Part shown: positions 55,329-64,000 of the stretch, in pieces | Layout: each line of letters begins with the position of its first letter | Numbering within the stretch: position 1 is the first letter of the stretch | Assembly (NCBI RefSeq): GCF_022397955.1 | Contig: NZ_JAKEUQ010000017.1 | Location: 40,442-104,441 of the forward strand | Reading direction: 5' to 3' | DNA: 64,000 nt | Origin: Vibrio sp. Isolate32 | GTDB lineage: Bacteria > Pseudomonadota > Gammaproteobacteria > Enterobacterales > Vibrionaceae | Notes under the pieces: model-generated | What the model was told of the DNA's origin: nothing | Database searches by the model: none | Seen by the model: the letters and a program-made list of their open reading frames with translations, nothing else | Translations under genes and position numbers: made by a program

Positions 55329-55769
55329 TTATGAGCGCTTTCCAACACTTTTTACTGATAAATATATAAATAGCAAAAATAATAGGCTTGGTTGCAGCCA
55401 AAGTAATAAGTTTGAAACGCTCATCGCTGGTTTATAAAGTACAAACTCACCAAACCTTTCTGTCATATATTGAGTAATTTCATGATTACTCTTCCCTGCT
55501 TTCACCATATTAAATACAACAAGGCGTAAGTCCTTTGCAATCGGAGAGTTTGATTCAATCAGGTTCTGGTTTTGGCATTGAGGACAGCGCAGTGTCTTTG
55601 CTAAAGCAATGGCGCGCTGCTGTTGGTCGGGGCTTTCAAACTCAAACAGTTCAACTTGAATACTGGTGTTCTTATCACTGGGAACAAACAAATCTTCTGC
55701 GGATGCCGGTAAACTTATCGCGATAATCATAGAGACGAATAATATTATTTGGGCTAAAGATCTCATCAT
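55329..55769 (-). CDS. nrfF: NrfF/CcmH-type haem-lyase thioredoxin-like subunit
   Basis: A 146-residue protein with a signal peptide, the diagnostic LRCPQCQNQNLIES (redox CxxC) near residue 60, and one C-terminal membrane helix (LWLQPSLLFLLFIYLSV). NrfF reduces the apocytochrome haem-binding Cys so that NrfE can attach haem, specifically for the CxxCK site of NrfA. It overlaps the ccmG-like gene by 4 bp (ATGATGA) in the leftward nrf operon. Confidence 0.92.
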   Translation of the reverse strand: MMRSLAQIILFVSMIIAISLPASAEDLFVPSDKNTSIQVELFEFESPDQQQRAIALAKTLRCPQCQNQNLIESNSPIAKDLRLVVFNMVKAGKSNHEITQYMTERFGEFVLYKPAMSVSNLLLWLQPSLLFLLFIYLSVKSVGKRS

Positions 55770-56320
55770 CCATCCACACCATCAAAATATAAGGCGAGCT
55801 CATCTTGCCATACAGATTCATTAATTACGCCCATGAACTTCTTCACAATATTTCCTTTGGCATCAACCAAGTATGTCTCTGGAGTCCCTATTACACCAAG
55901 TTCGAGCGCTAGCTTACCTTGAGAATCGCTAATCACTTTTGAATAAGGGTTTCCATCACTCGATAGCACATTAAGAGCAGCGGCCGGGTTATCTCTGTAG
56001 TTAAGTCCAATAATTGGAATACCTTGGTCTTGAAGCTCCAATAAATACGCATGCTCCGTTTTACAGATCCCGCACCATGATGCCCATACATTGACCAGTT
56101 GATAAGCGTGCTGTGTGATGTCCGCTCGAGTTAGCTGCTGTTTCGCTTTAATGATTTGACTATCTACTAAAGCCGTCGATGTAAATTCAGGGAACACTCT
56201 TTGTGATGTCCATACAGTGGTGGTTTGCTGTTTGTTATCTAATGCAAACAAAAATGCCAACACCACGATCAGTGCCAGTGTAATGAGCACGATAAGTTTG
56301 TTACGAACGTTGGTATGCAT
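55766..56320 (-). CDS. CcmG/DsbE-type periplasmic thiol:disulfide protein
   Basis: A 184-residue protein: a membrane anchor (LIVLITLALIVVLAFLFAL) then a thioredoxin domain with WASWCGICKTEH, and GVIGTPETYLVDAKG as the cis-Pro region. This is the CcmG family, which delivers reductant to haem-lyase partners. Located between nrfE and nrfF with overlaps on both sides, it is probably dedicated to the Nrf haem lyase (sometimes called nrfX). E. coli lacks a separate copy here and relies on the general Ccm set. Confidence 0.9.
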   Translation of the reverse strand: MHTNVRNKLIVLITLALIVVLAFLFALDNKQQTTTVWTSQRVFPEFTSTALVDSQIIKAKQQLTRADITQHAYQLVNVWASWCGICKTEHAYLLELQDQGIPIIGLNYRDNPAAALNVLSSDGNPYSKVISDSQGKLALELGVIGTPETYLVDAKGNIVKKFMGVINESVWQDELALYFDGVDG

Positions 56321-58217
56321 ATTGTGACGCCTTAACGGTTTTCTTTTTACGATGAGTCAGCGAAAGCAATGCGCCTAAGATAGAAATCAGTCCACCGAAC
56401 CAAATCCAGCGTGCATACGCCTTGTACTGAACACGAAATGCATACGCTGTTGAATCGACTTTCTCTCCCATAGTGATATAGACGTCGCCATGCCAGAACC
56501 ACTTCATAGCAGGCTCACTCATGTTCATCACTCTGACTTGATAGTGTCTTCTCTCTGGATTGATAGAAAACGCTCGCTCACCGGTGCGCAACGTAAGCAT
56601 CGCTCTTTCAGCCGTAAAGTTTGAAGCGACATAGAGCTCAGTGTCCTGATGCGAAAGCGTCCAATCCATGAACTCTACCTGCTCTCCAGGACTCAATTTA
56701 TAACTGCGTTCAAAAGAGTGGTAACTGTTCATTGCAGCCCCTACTGCTAAGACAGCGACGCCAATATGCGCTACTGTCATTACCCACACTTTACGTTGAA
56801 ACTTAGAATCGCGTGTTACCACTAATCCGTAAACATGAGTAAGGACTACCCAAAAGGCGAGTGACCATGTCAGCAGTACCATCACTTGGACCGTGCTTAC
56901 TTGCAAAATGTAAGTTAGCAAGCCAAGACCGGAGGACAACAAAGCAATACACCCAACCACACCTTTCGATGCTTGAGGTTTAATACTAAGTAATGGCGCT
57001 AACCCTATCACGCCCATCGCAAGCAGAGCCAAAGGCGCAATAAGAAGATTAAAGTAAGGTGCGCCCACAGAGATGTTTCCAAGGCCAAGCAATTCAAAGA
57101 CCATTGGATAGAAGGTACCAAACACCACTACCGCCGTAGCCAGTACAAATATAAGTACCGCGACTAAGCTCAAAAAACTTTTGCTAGCAAAACTGGTGAT
57201 TGGATTCGACTCGAAAGATTCACCACGAACAATAAGAAGAGAAAACGAACTCACTAACACCAAAACCAGTATCAGCAACAGCGCGATACCTTTCGTTGGG
57301 TCAACAGCAAAAGCATGAACGGAAGTGAGAACGCCAGATCGAACTATAAAAGTACCGAGGATACTTAAACAAAACGTAATGAAAGCAAGGCTAAGTGACC
57401 ACTTCAGCAACTGTTGCTTACCTTGAGCAACGCCCAAACTGTGCAGTAGAGCGGTTGATGTTAGCCAAGGTAATAGGCTGGCATTTTCTACCGGGTCCCA
57501 GAACCACCAACCACCCCACCCTAGCTCGTAGTATGCCCACCAAGAACCAAGAATGATCCCTGCGGTTAAAAAGATCCAAGCGACTAAACACCAACTGCGA
57601 CAATGAGCAACCCAATCGAACTCAATCGGAGCCACCAGCAAAGCGGCCACGGCAAATGCCAATACAACAGAGAAACCAACATAACCCAAATACAACAGAG
57701 GCGGGTGGAATATCAAACCAACGTCTTGCAGCATAGGGTTAAGATCGCGCCCTTCAAGTGGCAAGGTGGAGTTCAATTCAAACGGATTCGAAGCAAACAA
57801 GGTGAACCAGGCGAATATCGCGAGTAATACATTCATCACCCACAATACGCGGCTCTGATACTCCGAAGAATAGTGCTTTTGTAGTGCAATCACACCCGAC
57901 CAACAGCTAATGGTTAACACCCAAAATAATAATGAGCCCTCATGCCCAGCCCACACAGCCGCCATTTTGAAGAAGGTGGGTAATTGGGTATTAGAATGCT
58001 CTGCAACATAGAGGATGGAAAAGTCGTCACTGACAAAGGCATAGCCGAGTAAAACGATAGCGCCAATGGAAAACAAAGCGCTTGAAAGGGAGAAACTACG
58101 AATTAAAGCCACATTTTGTGCTTGTTTAGTTAGCATTTGATACATCGAATGCACAGCGATAATGCTGCTAAGAACAGCGACCAAAATTAAACTAAACAGC
58201 CCCAAAGAACCGACCAT
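56301..58217 (-). CDS. nrfE: NrfE/CcmF-type haem lyase
   Basis: A 638-residue polytopic protein with about 15 helices and the CcmF/NrfE haem-handling signatures WAGHEGSLLFWVL and the WWD motif GWGGWWFWDPVENASLLPW. NrfE is the large haem-lyase subunit that, with NrfF and NrfG, attaches haem to the CxxCK site of NrfA. A GAGGTGAT site precedes the ATG. Its end overlaps the ccmG-like gene by 20 bp. A hairpin lies between it and nrfD. Confidence 0.92.
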   Translation of the reverse strand: MVGSLGLFSLILVAVLSSIIAVHSMYQMLTKQAQNVALIRSFSLSSALFSIGAIVLLGYAFVSDDFSILYVAEHSNTQLPTFFKMAAVWAGHEGSLLFWVLTISCWSGVIALQKHYSSEYQSRVLWVMNVLLAIFAWFTLFASNPFELNSTLPLEGRDLNPMLQDVGLIFHPPLLYLGYVGFSVVLAFAVAALLVAPIEFDWVAHCRSWCLVAWIFLTAGIILGSWWAYYELGWGGWWFWDPVENASLLPWLTSTALLHSLGVAQGKQQLLKWSLSLAFITFCLSILGTFIVRSGVLTSVHAFAVDPTKGIALLLILVLVLVSSFSLLIVRGESFESNPITSFASKSFLSLVAVLIFVLATAVVVFGTFYPMVFELLGLGNISVGAPYFNLLIAPLALLAMGVIGLAPLLSIKPQASKGVVGCIALLSSGLGLLTYILQVSTVQVMVLLTWSLAFWVVLTHVYGLVVTRDSKFQRKVWVMTVAHIGVAVLAVGAAMNSYHSFERSYKLSPGEQVEFMDWTLSHQDTELYVASNFTAERAMLTLRTGERAFSINPERRHYQVRVMNMSEPAMKWFWHGDVYITMGEKVDSTAYAFRVQYKAYARWIWFGGLISILGALLSLTHRKKKTVKASQYAYQRS

Positions 58218-58298
58218 ATCACCTCAATCAGGTTCTACCTAAGCAAAACCAAGTAAAACCGTAGTTAGCTTCTTTACTCAAAGAAACAAAGAATTAGT

Positions 58299-58328
58299 AA
58301 GCAGATGCTCAGTATCCAACATCTGCTT
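58299..58328 (-). other. Intra-operon hairpin between nrfD and nrfE
   Basis: AAGCAGATG pairs with CATCTGCTT around a 12-nt loop. It lacks a good T run on the minus strand, so it is more likely a processing or attenuation hairpin than a full terminator. Confidence 0.5.
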
Positions 58329-58348
58329 ATTCATTAACTTGAGCGAAA

Positions 58349-59323
58349 TTAAGCTAACGTTAATTGCCCTGCATAAAGGACAAACGTTCTTAGCATTAAT
58401 ACGCCCATCAGGCTCAGTGAAGTAACAGAGAAAATATACACAGTACTATGGCGAACCGATGTTGGTGTTACAGCATTAAGCAACAAAGGTAGAACCATGC
58501 CCACACCTATCACGCCATACCAGAACCAACTCGCCCAGAAACCACTGCCTATGGCGTTCCATACTGCCTGCTCACTTTGACCACCAGCAAATACTAACCC
58601 AGTAAAGAAAGTGACAAGAACAAACAGTTCAAACATTACAACAGGACGTTCGAAGCCGTGGATCCAAGAAATACTGGCACTATGTGGTGACTCCTTAAAT
58701 ACCAATACACCGAATAGAATACATGCTGCCGCTCCCGAGGATAAACTCGAGAATAAGAACAAAATAGGCAACACTGGGTTATTCAGCATTGGGAAGGTAT
58801 TTAGTGCAGAAAGTAAGAAACCAGTGTAAGCGGCAAGCAATAGCGCAAGTACTGCCAAGAATATTTCAAAAGCATTCTCGAAAGATTCTAGTTTGCCAAT
58901 CCAGTTGCTGACAAAGTCTAGTCGACCTTTTAACCATGCTTGATCACTCAAGAATACGGCAATCTGATTACGGAATATAATGCCGATCCAAACAAATAGG
59001 ATCACCATATACACTTGAAATAAGATCACACCCATCGACATCACAGACGTTGGATTATAGAAGATCATGATCTTCCAAAACGATAGTGGTTTCGTCAGGT
59101 GGAAAACCAAGATCAATAAGCCTGAAATTATCCCAAATGGCGCTAGAAATGCCGTTGCCTTTAAAACACCATTATTTGCAGGATCCCCATCAATCACCTT
59201 TCTTTTAAGGTAGATCGAGATCATGACAGCACCCGCTGACATACCTGCTAAAAATAGATAAATAGCAATGATCCAATCCCATACCACGGTGCCTGATTGG
59301 AAAGCTGTAGCCCATGCACTCAT
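58349..59323 (-). CDS. nrfD: NrfD-type quinol-interacting membrane protein
   Basis: About 324 residues with eight hydrophobic helices and the NrfD/PsrC family layout (IAIYLFLAGMSAGAVMISIY in helix 1; FLFSSLSSGAAACILFGV later). It oxidises menaquinol and passes electrons to NrfC. ATG 59323 is chosen because AGGGGAG lies 9 nt before it; the TTG two codons earlier overlaps the nrfC stop. It is part of the leftward nrfBCD-EF operon. Confidence 0.93.
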   Translation of the reverse strand: MSAWATAFQSGTVVWDWIIAIYLFLAGMSAGAVMISIYLKRKVIDGDPANNGVLKATAFLAPFGIISGLLILVFHLTKPLSFWKIMIFYNPTSVMSMGVILFQVYMVILFVWIGIIFRNQIAVFLSDQAWLKGRLDFVSNWIGKLESFENAFEIFLAVLALLLAAYTGFLLSALNTFPMLNNPVLPILFLFSSLSSGAAACILFGVLVFKESPHSASISWIHGFERPVVMFELFVLVTFFTGLVFAGGQSEQAVWNAIGSGFWASWFWYGVIGVGMVLPLLLNAVTPTSVRHSTVYIFSVTSLSLMGVLMLRTFVLYAGQLTLA

Positions 59324-59325
59324 AA

Positions 59326-60012
59326 TCAAATCTCCCCTTTTTGGTGTGGCACTTTATAGAGTTTTGGCTGGGTACCTAGATAAGCTTTATCTCTGTAAAC
59401 CACCTCTGATTTAAGCACCTGATTAATCTCACTCTTAGGGTCATTTAAATCGCCAAATATCAGCGCATTGGTAGGGCAAGATTCAACACAAGCAGGCAAT
59501 TTACCTTGTGCTAGATTGGTATCACGACAGAAGTTACATTTGTCGGCCGACTTATTTTCAGGATGGAAGAAGCGCACTTGATATGGACAAGCAAGTAGAC
59601 AGTAGCCACAGCCCACACACTTCTCTTTATGCACATCAACAATGCCTGTCTTCTCATCTTTGTAGGCCGCCCCTGTAGGACAAACCATCACACAAGGAGC
59701 GTTATCACAATGTTGGCAAGAGTTACGAGTGAAACGGTAATCAACATTTGGGTACTCGCCTTGAGGCTCGCTCTTAATAATTTCTAATCGCGATACGCCT
59801 TCAGGGACTTTGTTCACTTCACGGCACGCCTCAGTACAGGCAGTACAACCAATACACGCAGTTTCGTCATGAACCATTCCGTAACGTTTAGTACCATCTT
59901 CCTGTACATTAGCCAGTGTTTTACGGCTAGTGACTGCTGCAGTGCCCGCAACACCCGTTGTGAAGATCACGGCACCCGCGCCAGCTAAAAAGTTTCTTCT
60001 TGAGCAGCTCAT
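59326..60012 (-). CDS. nrfC: NrfC-type Fe-S electron-transfer protein
   Basis: A 228-residue Tat-exported ferredoxin-like protein: SRRNFLAGAGA at the N-terminus and four [4Fe-4S] motifs (CIGCTACTEAC, CQHCDNAPCVMVCP, CVGCGYCLLACP, and CNFC...CVESCP). It carries electrons from NrfD to the pentahaem NrfB. AAGGGGAG precedes the ATG. It is 3 bp downstream of nrfB and 2 bp before nrfD, so tight coupling is expected. Confidence 0.95.
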   Translation of the reverse strand: MSCSRRNFLAGAGAVIFTTGVAGTAAVTSRKTLANVQEDGTKRYGMVHDETACIGCTACTEACREVNKVPEGVSRLEIIKSEPQGEYPNVDYRFTRNSCQHCDNAPCVMVCPTGAAYKDEKTGIVDVHKEKCVGCGYCLLACPYQVRFFHPENKSADKCNFCRDTNLAQGKLPACVESCPTNALIFGDLNDPKSEINQVLKSEVVYRDKAYLGTQPKLYKVPHQKGEI

Positions 60013-60015
60013 AGA

Positions 60016-60600
60016 TTACTCCCCTTCTTTCTTCTGGTTGAAGTCTGAATGGCAATCCACACACAGCTTGATGGTTTGCTTCTTATCTAAGCCAAGCACC
60101 TTCGCTTCACTCGCATGTACGTCGTGACAGTTTGAACACGTTAAGTTTTGTGCGTGTACGTCATGGGTCCAACTTGCTTCGCGCAGATCATCAGGCTTGT
60201 GACAATCTATACACTGGCTGTTGGCATCTAGGATTAAGCTAGGATCGAGGAAAACCTTTTCAGTTCCAGGTTGTGATTGAGCCGCGCGATACTTCACCAC
60301 CTCAGGTGCGCCATCACGGTGATCGGGGCCAATAGAACTATGACAATCGGTACAATTCACTTCACGACCAAGTAAAGCGTGCGCACTCTCACCGTGTGAA
60401 CCAAATACCGTTTCTTTAGAATCTTTATGGCATTGAACACACTTGTAATCTTTGTCACGTATTAATTCGACTTCATGCCTTGTTGACTCCCCTACTGGCG
60501 TAACAGCGGGCTCCGCAACAGCATGAATGGAATAACCATAGAGGCAGAATGCTAGAAGGGATTTAAGCATTATGACTATGGCCAATTTAATATTGCCCAT
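60016..60600 (-). CDS. nrfB: NrfB pentahaem cytochrome c
   Basis: A 194-residue periplasmic protein with five CxxCH sites: CVQCH, CTDCH, CIDCH, CSNCH and CVDCH, in the order typical of NrfB. It shuttles electrons from NrfC to NrfA. The signal peptide is near residues 10-30 (LLAFCLYGYSIHAVA). The ATG at 60600 has GGAAAGGATAAA before it. First gene of the leftward nrf operon, divergent from nrfA across a 482-bp regulatory region. Confidence 0.95.
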   Translation of the reverse strand: MGNIKLAIVIMLKSLLAFCLYGYSIHAVAEPAVTPVGESTRHEVELIRDKDYKCVQCHKDSKETVFGSHGESAHALLGREVNCTDCHSSIGPDHRDGAPEVVKYRAAQSQPGTEKVFLDPSLILDANSQCIDCHKPDDLREASWTHDVHAQNLTCSNCHDVHASEAKVLGLDKKQTIKLCVDCHSDFNQKKEGE

Positions 60601-61082
60601 TTTATCCTTTCCTTATACCGGCATTATTTAACTCTCAACTAAATAATATTCCGGTTAAACAAAAGTACCCTTAAACGATATTATTACCGCTTAAATGATA
60701 TCAATTCTTATTTTGGATAAGCCACAACGCTTTCTATATTTAGGATATACCCCTAATTGGGTAATGCGAAATATGCAACGGGTAATATGTGAACACAATC
60801 ACCCTATTTATTACAGGGACATACTCGCTAATCCACTGTTATATATGATAATAATTCTCAATTAATTTCTTGCTACCTACCACTCACATACCCCTTTAGG
60901 GTTATATAAACTTCAACGTGATTAAAGTCACTACCATTAATTGATCTAAAACAAGCAAACACCCGACTCGTAACAAAATGTGTTTATTTATGAATTAATA
61001 TAAACAGCAATTCTCCAATTCTTAATTTGAATAGCAAACTCACAACGCTTGGTATAAAAATCAGTATATTGGAGATATCACT
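60601..61082. promoter_or_regulatory. Divergent nrfB / nrfA control region with two NarP-type 7-2-7 sites and an FNR-like site
   Basis: Two dyads fit the NarP/NarL arrangement of heptamers around 2 bp: TACCCCT-AA-TTGGGTA at 60748-60763 and TACCCCT-TT-AGGGTTA at 60889-60904, 141 bp apart. TTGATCTAAAACAA at 60941-60954 resembles the FNR box TTGATNNNNATCAA with one mismatch. TGATAATAATTCTCA at 60846-60860 is Fur-like. Oxygen and nitrate/nitrite control of both arms is the straightforward reading. The region is otherwise AT-rich, with no gene. Confidence 0.7.
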
Positions 61083-62513
61083 GTGAAAAAGCATTGGATA
61101 CGTAATTCGGTCACAGCACTATTAATAGTTAGCGCGTCACTCGCAAGCGCGACCAGTTTTGCTGCGTCTGAACAAAAAGAAATTGGTGATCCTCGTAACG
61201 ACCAGTTCGAGCAAAACCACCCTGATCAATATCATTCATGGAGACAAACGTCAGAGAGCGAAGCCATTGAAGACGCACTAAAAGAAGATCCAAACATGGT
61301 TATTCTATGGGCTGGCTACGGTTTCGCGAAAGACTACAACAAAGCCCGCGGCCACTTTTATGCGGTTGACGATGTAAGACAAACCCTTCGTACTGGCGGA
61401 CCAACCGACGAAAACTCTGGCCCAATGCCAATGGCGTGTTGGAGCTGTAAAAGCCCAGACGTAGCTCGTGTAATTGAAGAGCGTGGTGAAGACAGCTACT
61501 TCGAAGGTAAATGGGCTCGTCTTGGCAGTGAAATTGTCAATCCTATTGGTTGTGCTGACTGTCATGATACTCAGAGCGAAGGCTTTAAGAATGGCGAACC
61601 AGCACTAAAAGTTACTCGTCCTTACGTTGAGCGTGCATTCGACGCGATCGGCAAGAACTTTGAGGAACAGGGGCGCTTTGATCAACAAACCTCTGTTTGT
61701 GCACAGTGCCACGTGGAATACTATTTCACTGGTCCAACGAAAGGCGTTAAGTTCCCTTGGGATAAAGGCACTCGTGTTGAGCAAATGGAAGAGTACTACG
61801 ATGAGATCGGTTTTAAAGATTGGACTCACAAAGTCTCTAAAGCACCGATGCTAAAAGCTCAGCACCCAGGTTACGAAACTTGGCGCGAAGGCATTCACGG
61901 CAAGAACAACGTTGCTTGTGTTGACTGTCATATGCCTAAAGTGATGAAAGAAGATGGCACCGTTTATACCGACCACAAGGTAGGTAACCCGTTTGACCGC
62001 TTCGAAGACACCTGTGCTAACTGCCATACTCAATCTAAAGAGACCATGCGTAACATCGTTTCAAGCCGTAAAGCGCAAGTACTAAACATGAAGCTTACTG
62101 CTGAGAAACAAATCGTAGCCGCTCACTTTGAAGCTGGCGCAGCATGGGAAGCAGGCGCAACAGAACAAGAGATGGCACCTATCTTACAAGATATCCGTCA
62201 TGCTCAATGGCGTTGGGACTACGCTATCGCATCTCATGGTGTTCATATGCATGCACCAGAAGTTGCTCTAGAAGTTCTAGGTACAGCTGTCGACCGTGCA
62301 GCAGACGCGCGTACTAAGATTGTTCGTCTATTAGCGAAGAAAGGCATTACCGATCCAATCGAGATTCCAGATATCTCAACCAAGGAAGCGGCTCAAAAAG
62401 CGCTAGGAATGGATATGGATAAAATGAATGCTGAGAAGCAACACTTCTTAGACACAGTGGTACCTAAGTGGGAAGAGCAAGCTGAAAAGCGTGAAGCTAG
62501 CTACGAATACTAG
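61083..62513 (+). CDS. nrfA: Ammonia-forming cytochrome c nitrite reductase
   Basis: A 476-residue periplasmic pentahaem enzyme that reduces nitrite to ammonium with six electrons. The catalytic haem site is CWSCK (119-123), and four CxxCH sites are at 157, 206, 279 and 311. Key active-site neighbours are present: Tyr near 214 and His in the [15 protein letters not shown] segment. The signal peptide is residues 1-28. The start is a GTG at 61083 with GGAG upstream. It is transcribed away from nrfBCD rather than with it, unlike E. coli, and ends in a strong terminator. Confidence 0.97.
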   Translation: MKKHWIRNSVTALLIVSASLASATSFAASEQKEIGDPRNDQFEQNHPDQYHSWRQTSESEAIEDALKEDPNMVILWAGYGFAKDYNKARGHFYAVDDVRQTLRTGGPTDENSGPMPMACWSCKSPDVARVIEERGEDSYFEGKWARLGSEIVNPIGCADCHDTQSEGFKNGEPALKVTRPYVERAFDAIGKNFEEQGRFDQQTSVCAQCHVEYYFTGPTKGVKFPWDKGTRVEQMEEYYDEIGFKDWTHKVSKAPMLKAQHPGYETWREGIHGKNNVACVDCHMPKVMKEDGTVYTDHKVGNPFDRFEDTCANCHTQSKETMRNIVSSRKAQVLNMKLTAEKQIVAAHFEAGAAWEAGATEQEMAPILQDIRHAQWRWDYAIASHGVHMHAPEVALEVLGTAVDRAADARTKIVRLLAKKGITDPIEIPDISTKEAAQKALGMDMDKMNAEKQHFLDTVVPKWEEQAEKREASYEY

Positions 62514-62539
62514 TTCCGCCAAATAGACCAATAAGAGAA

Positions 62540-62577
62540 AACCAGTCACACTATAGTAGTGTGGCTGGTTTTTTTAG
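62540..62577 (+). terminator. Intrinsic terminator after nrfA
   Basis: ACCAGTCACACT pairs with AGTGTGGCTGGT (one G-U) around 5 nt, then eight T. Confidence 0.9.
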
Positions 62578-62639
62578 ATTTGGGCACGCTCAACCGTCCC
62601 AACTTCACATTACCTTTTAGCTAATTCAAGGAACAAAGA

Positions 62640-62984
62640 ATGAAGCACTTACTTTCGCTTTCAGCATTATGCATCGCACTATTAAGTTCAGGACTTCACG
62701 CCTCAGAACGAGCAGAAACAGGGTGGGAAATGATAGGGGAAGGCGCGCTTGTGGTTGATGTAAGGACACCAGAAGAGTTCAAGCAAGGTCATCTAGATAA
62801 TGCGATTAACTACCCTCTTTCTGAAGTCGCTACCCACTTTGCTAGCATAGACAAAGCTCAGCCTATCGTTTTATATTGCCGCAGTGGTAACCGCTCAGGA
62901 CAAGCTTACCAGTATTTAAAAGCTCAAGGGTTTACACAGATCCACAACGCTGGCGGTTTAATTGAGATGCAGGAAAGTAAATAA
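62640..62984 (+). CDS. Periplasmic single-domain rhodanese
   Basis: A 114-residue protein with a signal peptide (LLSLSALCIALLSSGLHA) and one rhodanese domain: VVDVRTPEEFKQGHLDNAIN and the active-site loop YCRSGNRSGQAY with the persulfide Cys. It resembles PspE-type sulfurtransferases. Its place after nrfA suggests handling of reactive sulfur or Cys in the periplasm during nitrite or sulfite respiration, since NrfA can also reduce sulfite; this is inference. AAGGA precedes the ATG. Confidence 0.88.
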   Translation: MKHLLSLSALCIALLSSGLHASERAETGWEMIGEGALVVDVRTPEEFKQGHLDNAINYPLSEVATHFASIDKAQPIVLYCRSGNRSGQAYQYLKAQGFTQIHNAGGLIEMQESK

Positions 62985-63010
62985 CTTAGAGGTTTGAGGT
63001 GATACCAAGC

Positions 63011-63640
63011 TTAATGAATCATCTGTTTAGCTTGGTTGATCGAATGAATGATAGAGACACGATCAATACCTTTCTGGTTAGAGTCGAGGATTTGAATCCA
63101 TGCGTCGATCGCTTGTTGATAGCGCATGCTGATGAAGTGATCGGTCGCTATCAACATCAATGCCGTACGATCGTTGGGATCAAGCCCCATAGATTGCTTT
63201 AGTAACCCTTTCACATCATCACTCATCGCCTGTGAACTCAGGTAATACAAGGCGCTCGCTTTAGCCGCATAAAGTCCAGAAGGCGCCTCTGGTTCTAAAC
63301 GAATCGCGTAGTCGTAACAAGTATAGGCTGCGTCGAGTTCCCCTTTCTGCATATAGATACCACCTAATTTAAACCACAGATCTGATTGATTAGGATCTTG
63401 CTTAAGGCTTTGTTGAAGTTCATTTTTGAAGTCTGTTGCCGTGTAACTATTGTCGTCATCGGAAGAAAGTTGAGGAGTCATTTGCTTCATCTGCGACCAA
63501 ACCAGAACGCTGGCTAGTATTGCGACAAGTGAGATAACAAGATTACCTTTGAGATTATTGGTATTTCTGTTTGATGCAACCACGATCACCACCAAGAACA
63601 AGCTCATTAGCAGCAAAGCAATCAGTAACCAGATATCCAT
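63011..63640 (-). CDS. nrfG: NrfG/CcmI-like TPR protein
   Basis: A 209-residue membrane-anchored protein: two N-terminal helices (IALLLMSLFLVVIVVAS and LVISLVAILASVLVWSQM) and a periplasmic TPR domain from about 85 (DLWFKLGGIYMQKGELDAAYTCYDYAIRLEPEAP and later repeats). This is the NrfG/CcmI layout, which presents apo-NrfA to the NrfE/F lyase. It is convergent with the rhodanese gene rather than in the nrfEF cluster, so the set is split around nrfA. Confidence 0.87.
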   Translation of the reverse strand: MDIWLLIALLLMSLFLVVIVVASNRNTNNLKGNLVISLVAILASVLVWSQMKQMTPQLSSDDDNSYTATDFKNELQQSLKQDPNQSDLWFKLGGIYMQKGELDAAYTCYDYAIRLEPEAPSGLYAAKASALYYLSSQAMSDDVKGLLKQSMGLDPNDRTALMLIATDHFISMRYQQAIDAWIQILDSNQKGIDRVSIIHSINQAKQMIH

Positions 63641-63760
63641 TCCACTCTCCTTTCATCGACCTTTTTACTCTACCTTTTTCTCACTAAAACAATATTGATC
63701 GAGGTTTAGCTATTGGCTTTTATACAAGTCACAGGCGAATTCTAGGTAATAAAAAAAGGT

Positions 63761-64000
63761 TCATCGCGGCTTTCCGGGGAAAGCCGCTTTTATCTTCAAG
63801 AAGAAGTAGTCTGTATCTCGATACCCATATCCCATTCGCTTGATTAGTTTTATCTTGTTGTTTATCCCTTCCAATGTGCAGGTGTTAAGCGGATAACTTG
63901 CCGATGCGATAATGCCGTGAAGATAAGGACTCAGTTTTCGTGCGAACTCTTGCAATGGCTTAATTCCACTCTCCTGTACTTGTGCCCACCACACCTCCCA
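63761..64000 (-). mobile_element. ISL3-type transposase, C-terminal end (partial)
   Basis: The frame is open from the right edge to a TGA at 63761. The visible 79 or so residues match the C-terminus of ISL3 transposases: LEGINNKIKLIKRMGYGYRDTDYFFLKI is the diagnostic end of the DDE domain. The gene runs off the window, so the IS may be complete beyond it. A palindrome, GCGGCTTTCC/GGAAAGCCGC (63766-63787), overlaps the last codons and is probably part of the element's right-end signal; the true end should lie near 63748-63760. Confidence 0.85.

Overview
The window is chromosomal DNA of a marine gammaproteobacterium, almost certainly a Vibrio of the Splendidus/Harveyi type. This rests on recognisable gene content (long 367-codon purC, DUF3334, DUF2786, DUF2797 and DUF2982 proteins, tandem BCCT carriers, TRAP transporter, complete nrf system), moderate GC and simple hairpin terminators. 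No tRNA, rRNA, CRISPR array or complete mobile element was seen. The species call is inference from gene content, not a database match.

Left part (1-23 kb): the 5' half of ydiJ; a DUF3334 protein carrying the CheC/CheX phosphatase motif; a DUF2786 protein; a YiaD-like OmpA lipoprotein whose start codon is out of frame with its body; a Sel1-repeat/J-domain membrane protein; an SOS-controlled sulA with an elaborate upstream region; PurR-controlled purC; a DEAH helicase; maeA; sanA; an SLC13 anion carrier; a frameshifted glpM relic; a diguanylate cyclase; a DUF2797 protein; a decayed GGDEF fragment next to a LysR gene; a DJ-1/PfpI protein; and an overlapping pair encoding a 2OG-Fe dioxygenase and a cysteine-desulfurase-like PLP enzyme.

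Accessory patch (about 23.15-26.47 kb): long intergenic DNA with a GC-rich stem-loop, then an unrecognised two-gene unit (about 365-aa soluble protein plus a 170-aa four-helix membrane protein, 6 bp apart), a divergent 92-aa protein made of two internal repeats, and a small ORF relic. This is the best candidate for an undescribed system. Its size and layout suit a small defence or toxin-type module, but no known catalytic motif was identified, so that role is only a hypothesis.

Middle (26.5-44.7 kb): trxB, cydDC (needed for cytochrome bd and periplasmic thiol balance), a large lipoprotein, a chemoreceptor, two tandem BCCT osmolyte carriers, then a same-strand block of dctP-dctQ-dctM, Cache sensor kinase and NarL-type regulator. 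That block reads as a sense-and-import unit for a carboxylate-like solute. It is followed by a histone-like winged-helix protein.

Right part (44.9-64 kb): DUF2982; the envelope set ldtD-mepK-gloC; an iron-linked cluster (imelysin, di-haem peroxidase-like protein, second imelysin, DUF1513) behind a Fur-like box; ribA; then a reorganised nitrite-ammonification locus. In that locus nrfB-C-D-E-(ccmG-like)-nrfF run leftward and nrfA runs rightward from one 482-bp control region holding two NarP/NarL-type 7-2-7 dyads and an FNR-like site. A rhodanese and a convergent nrfG follow nrfA. The window ends inside an ISL3-type transposase.

Several reading-frame breaks (yiaD-like start, glpM) lie at short homopolymers, so real decay and assembly error need to be separated.
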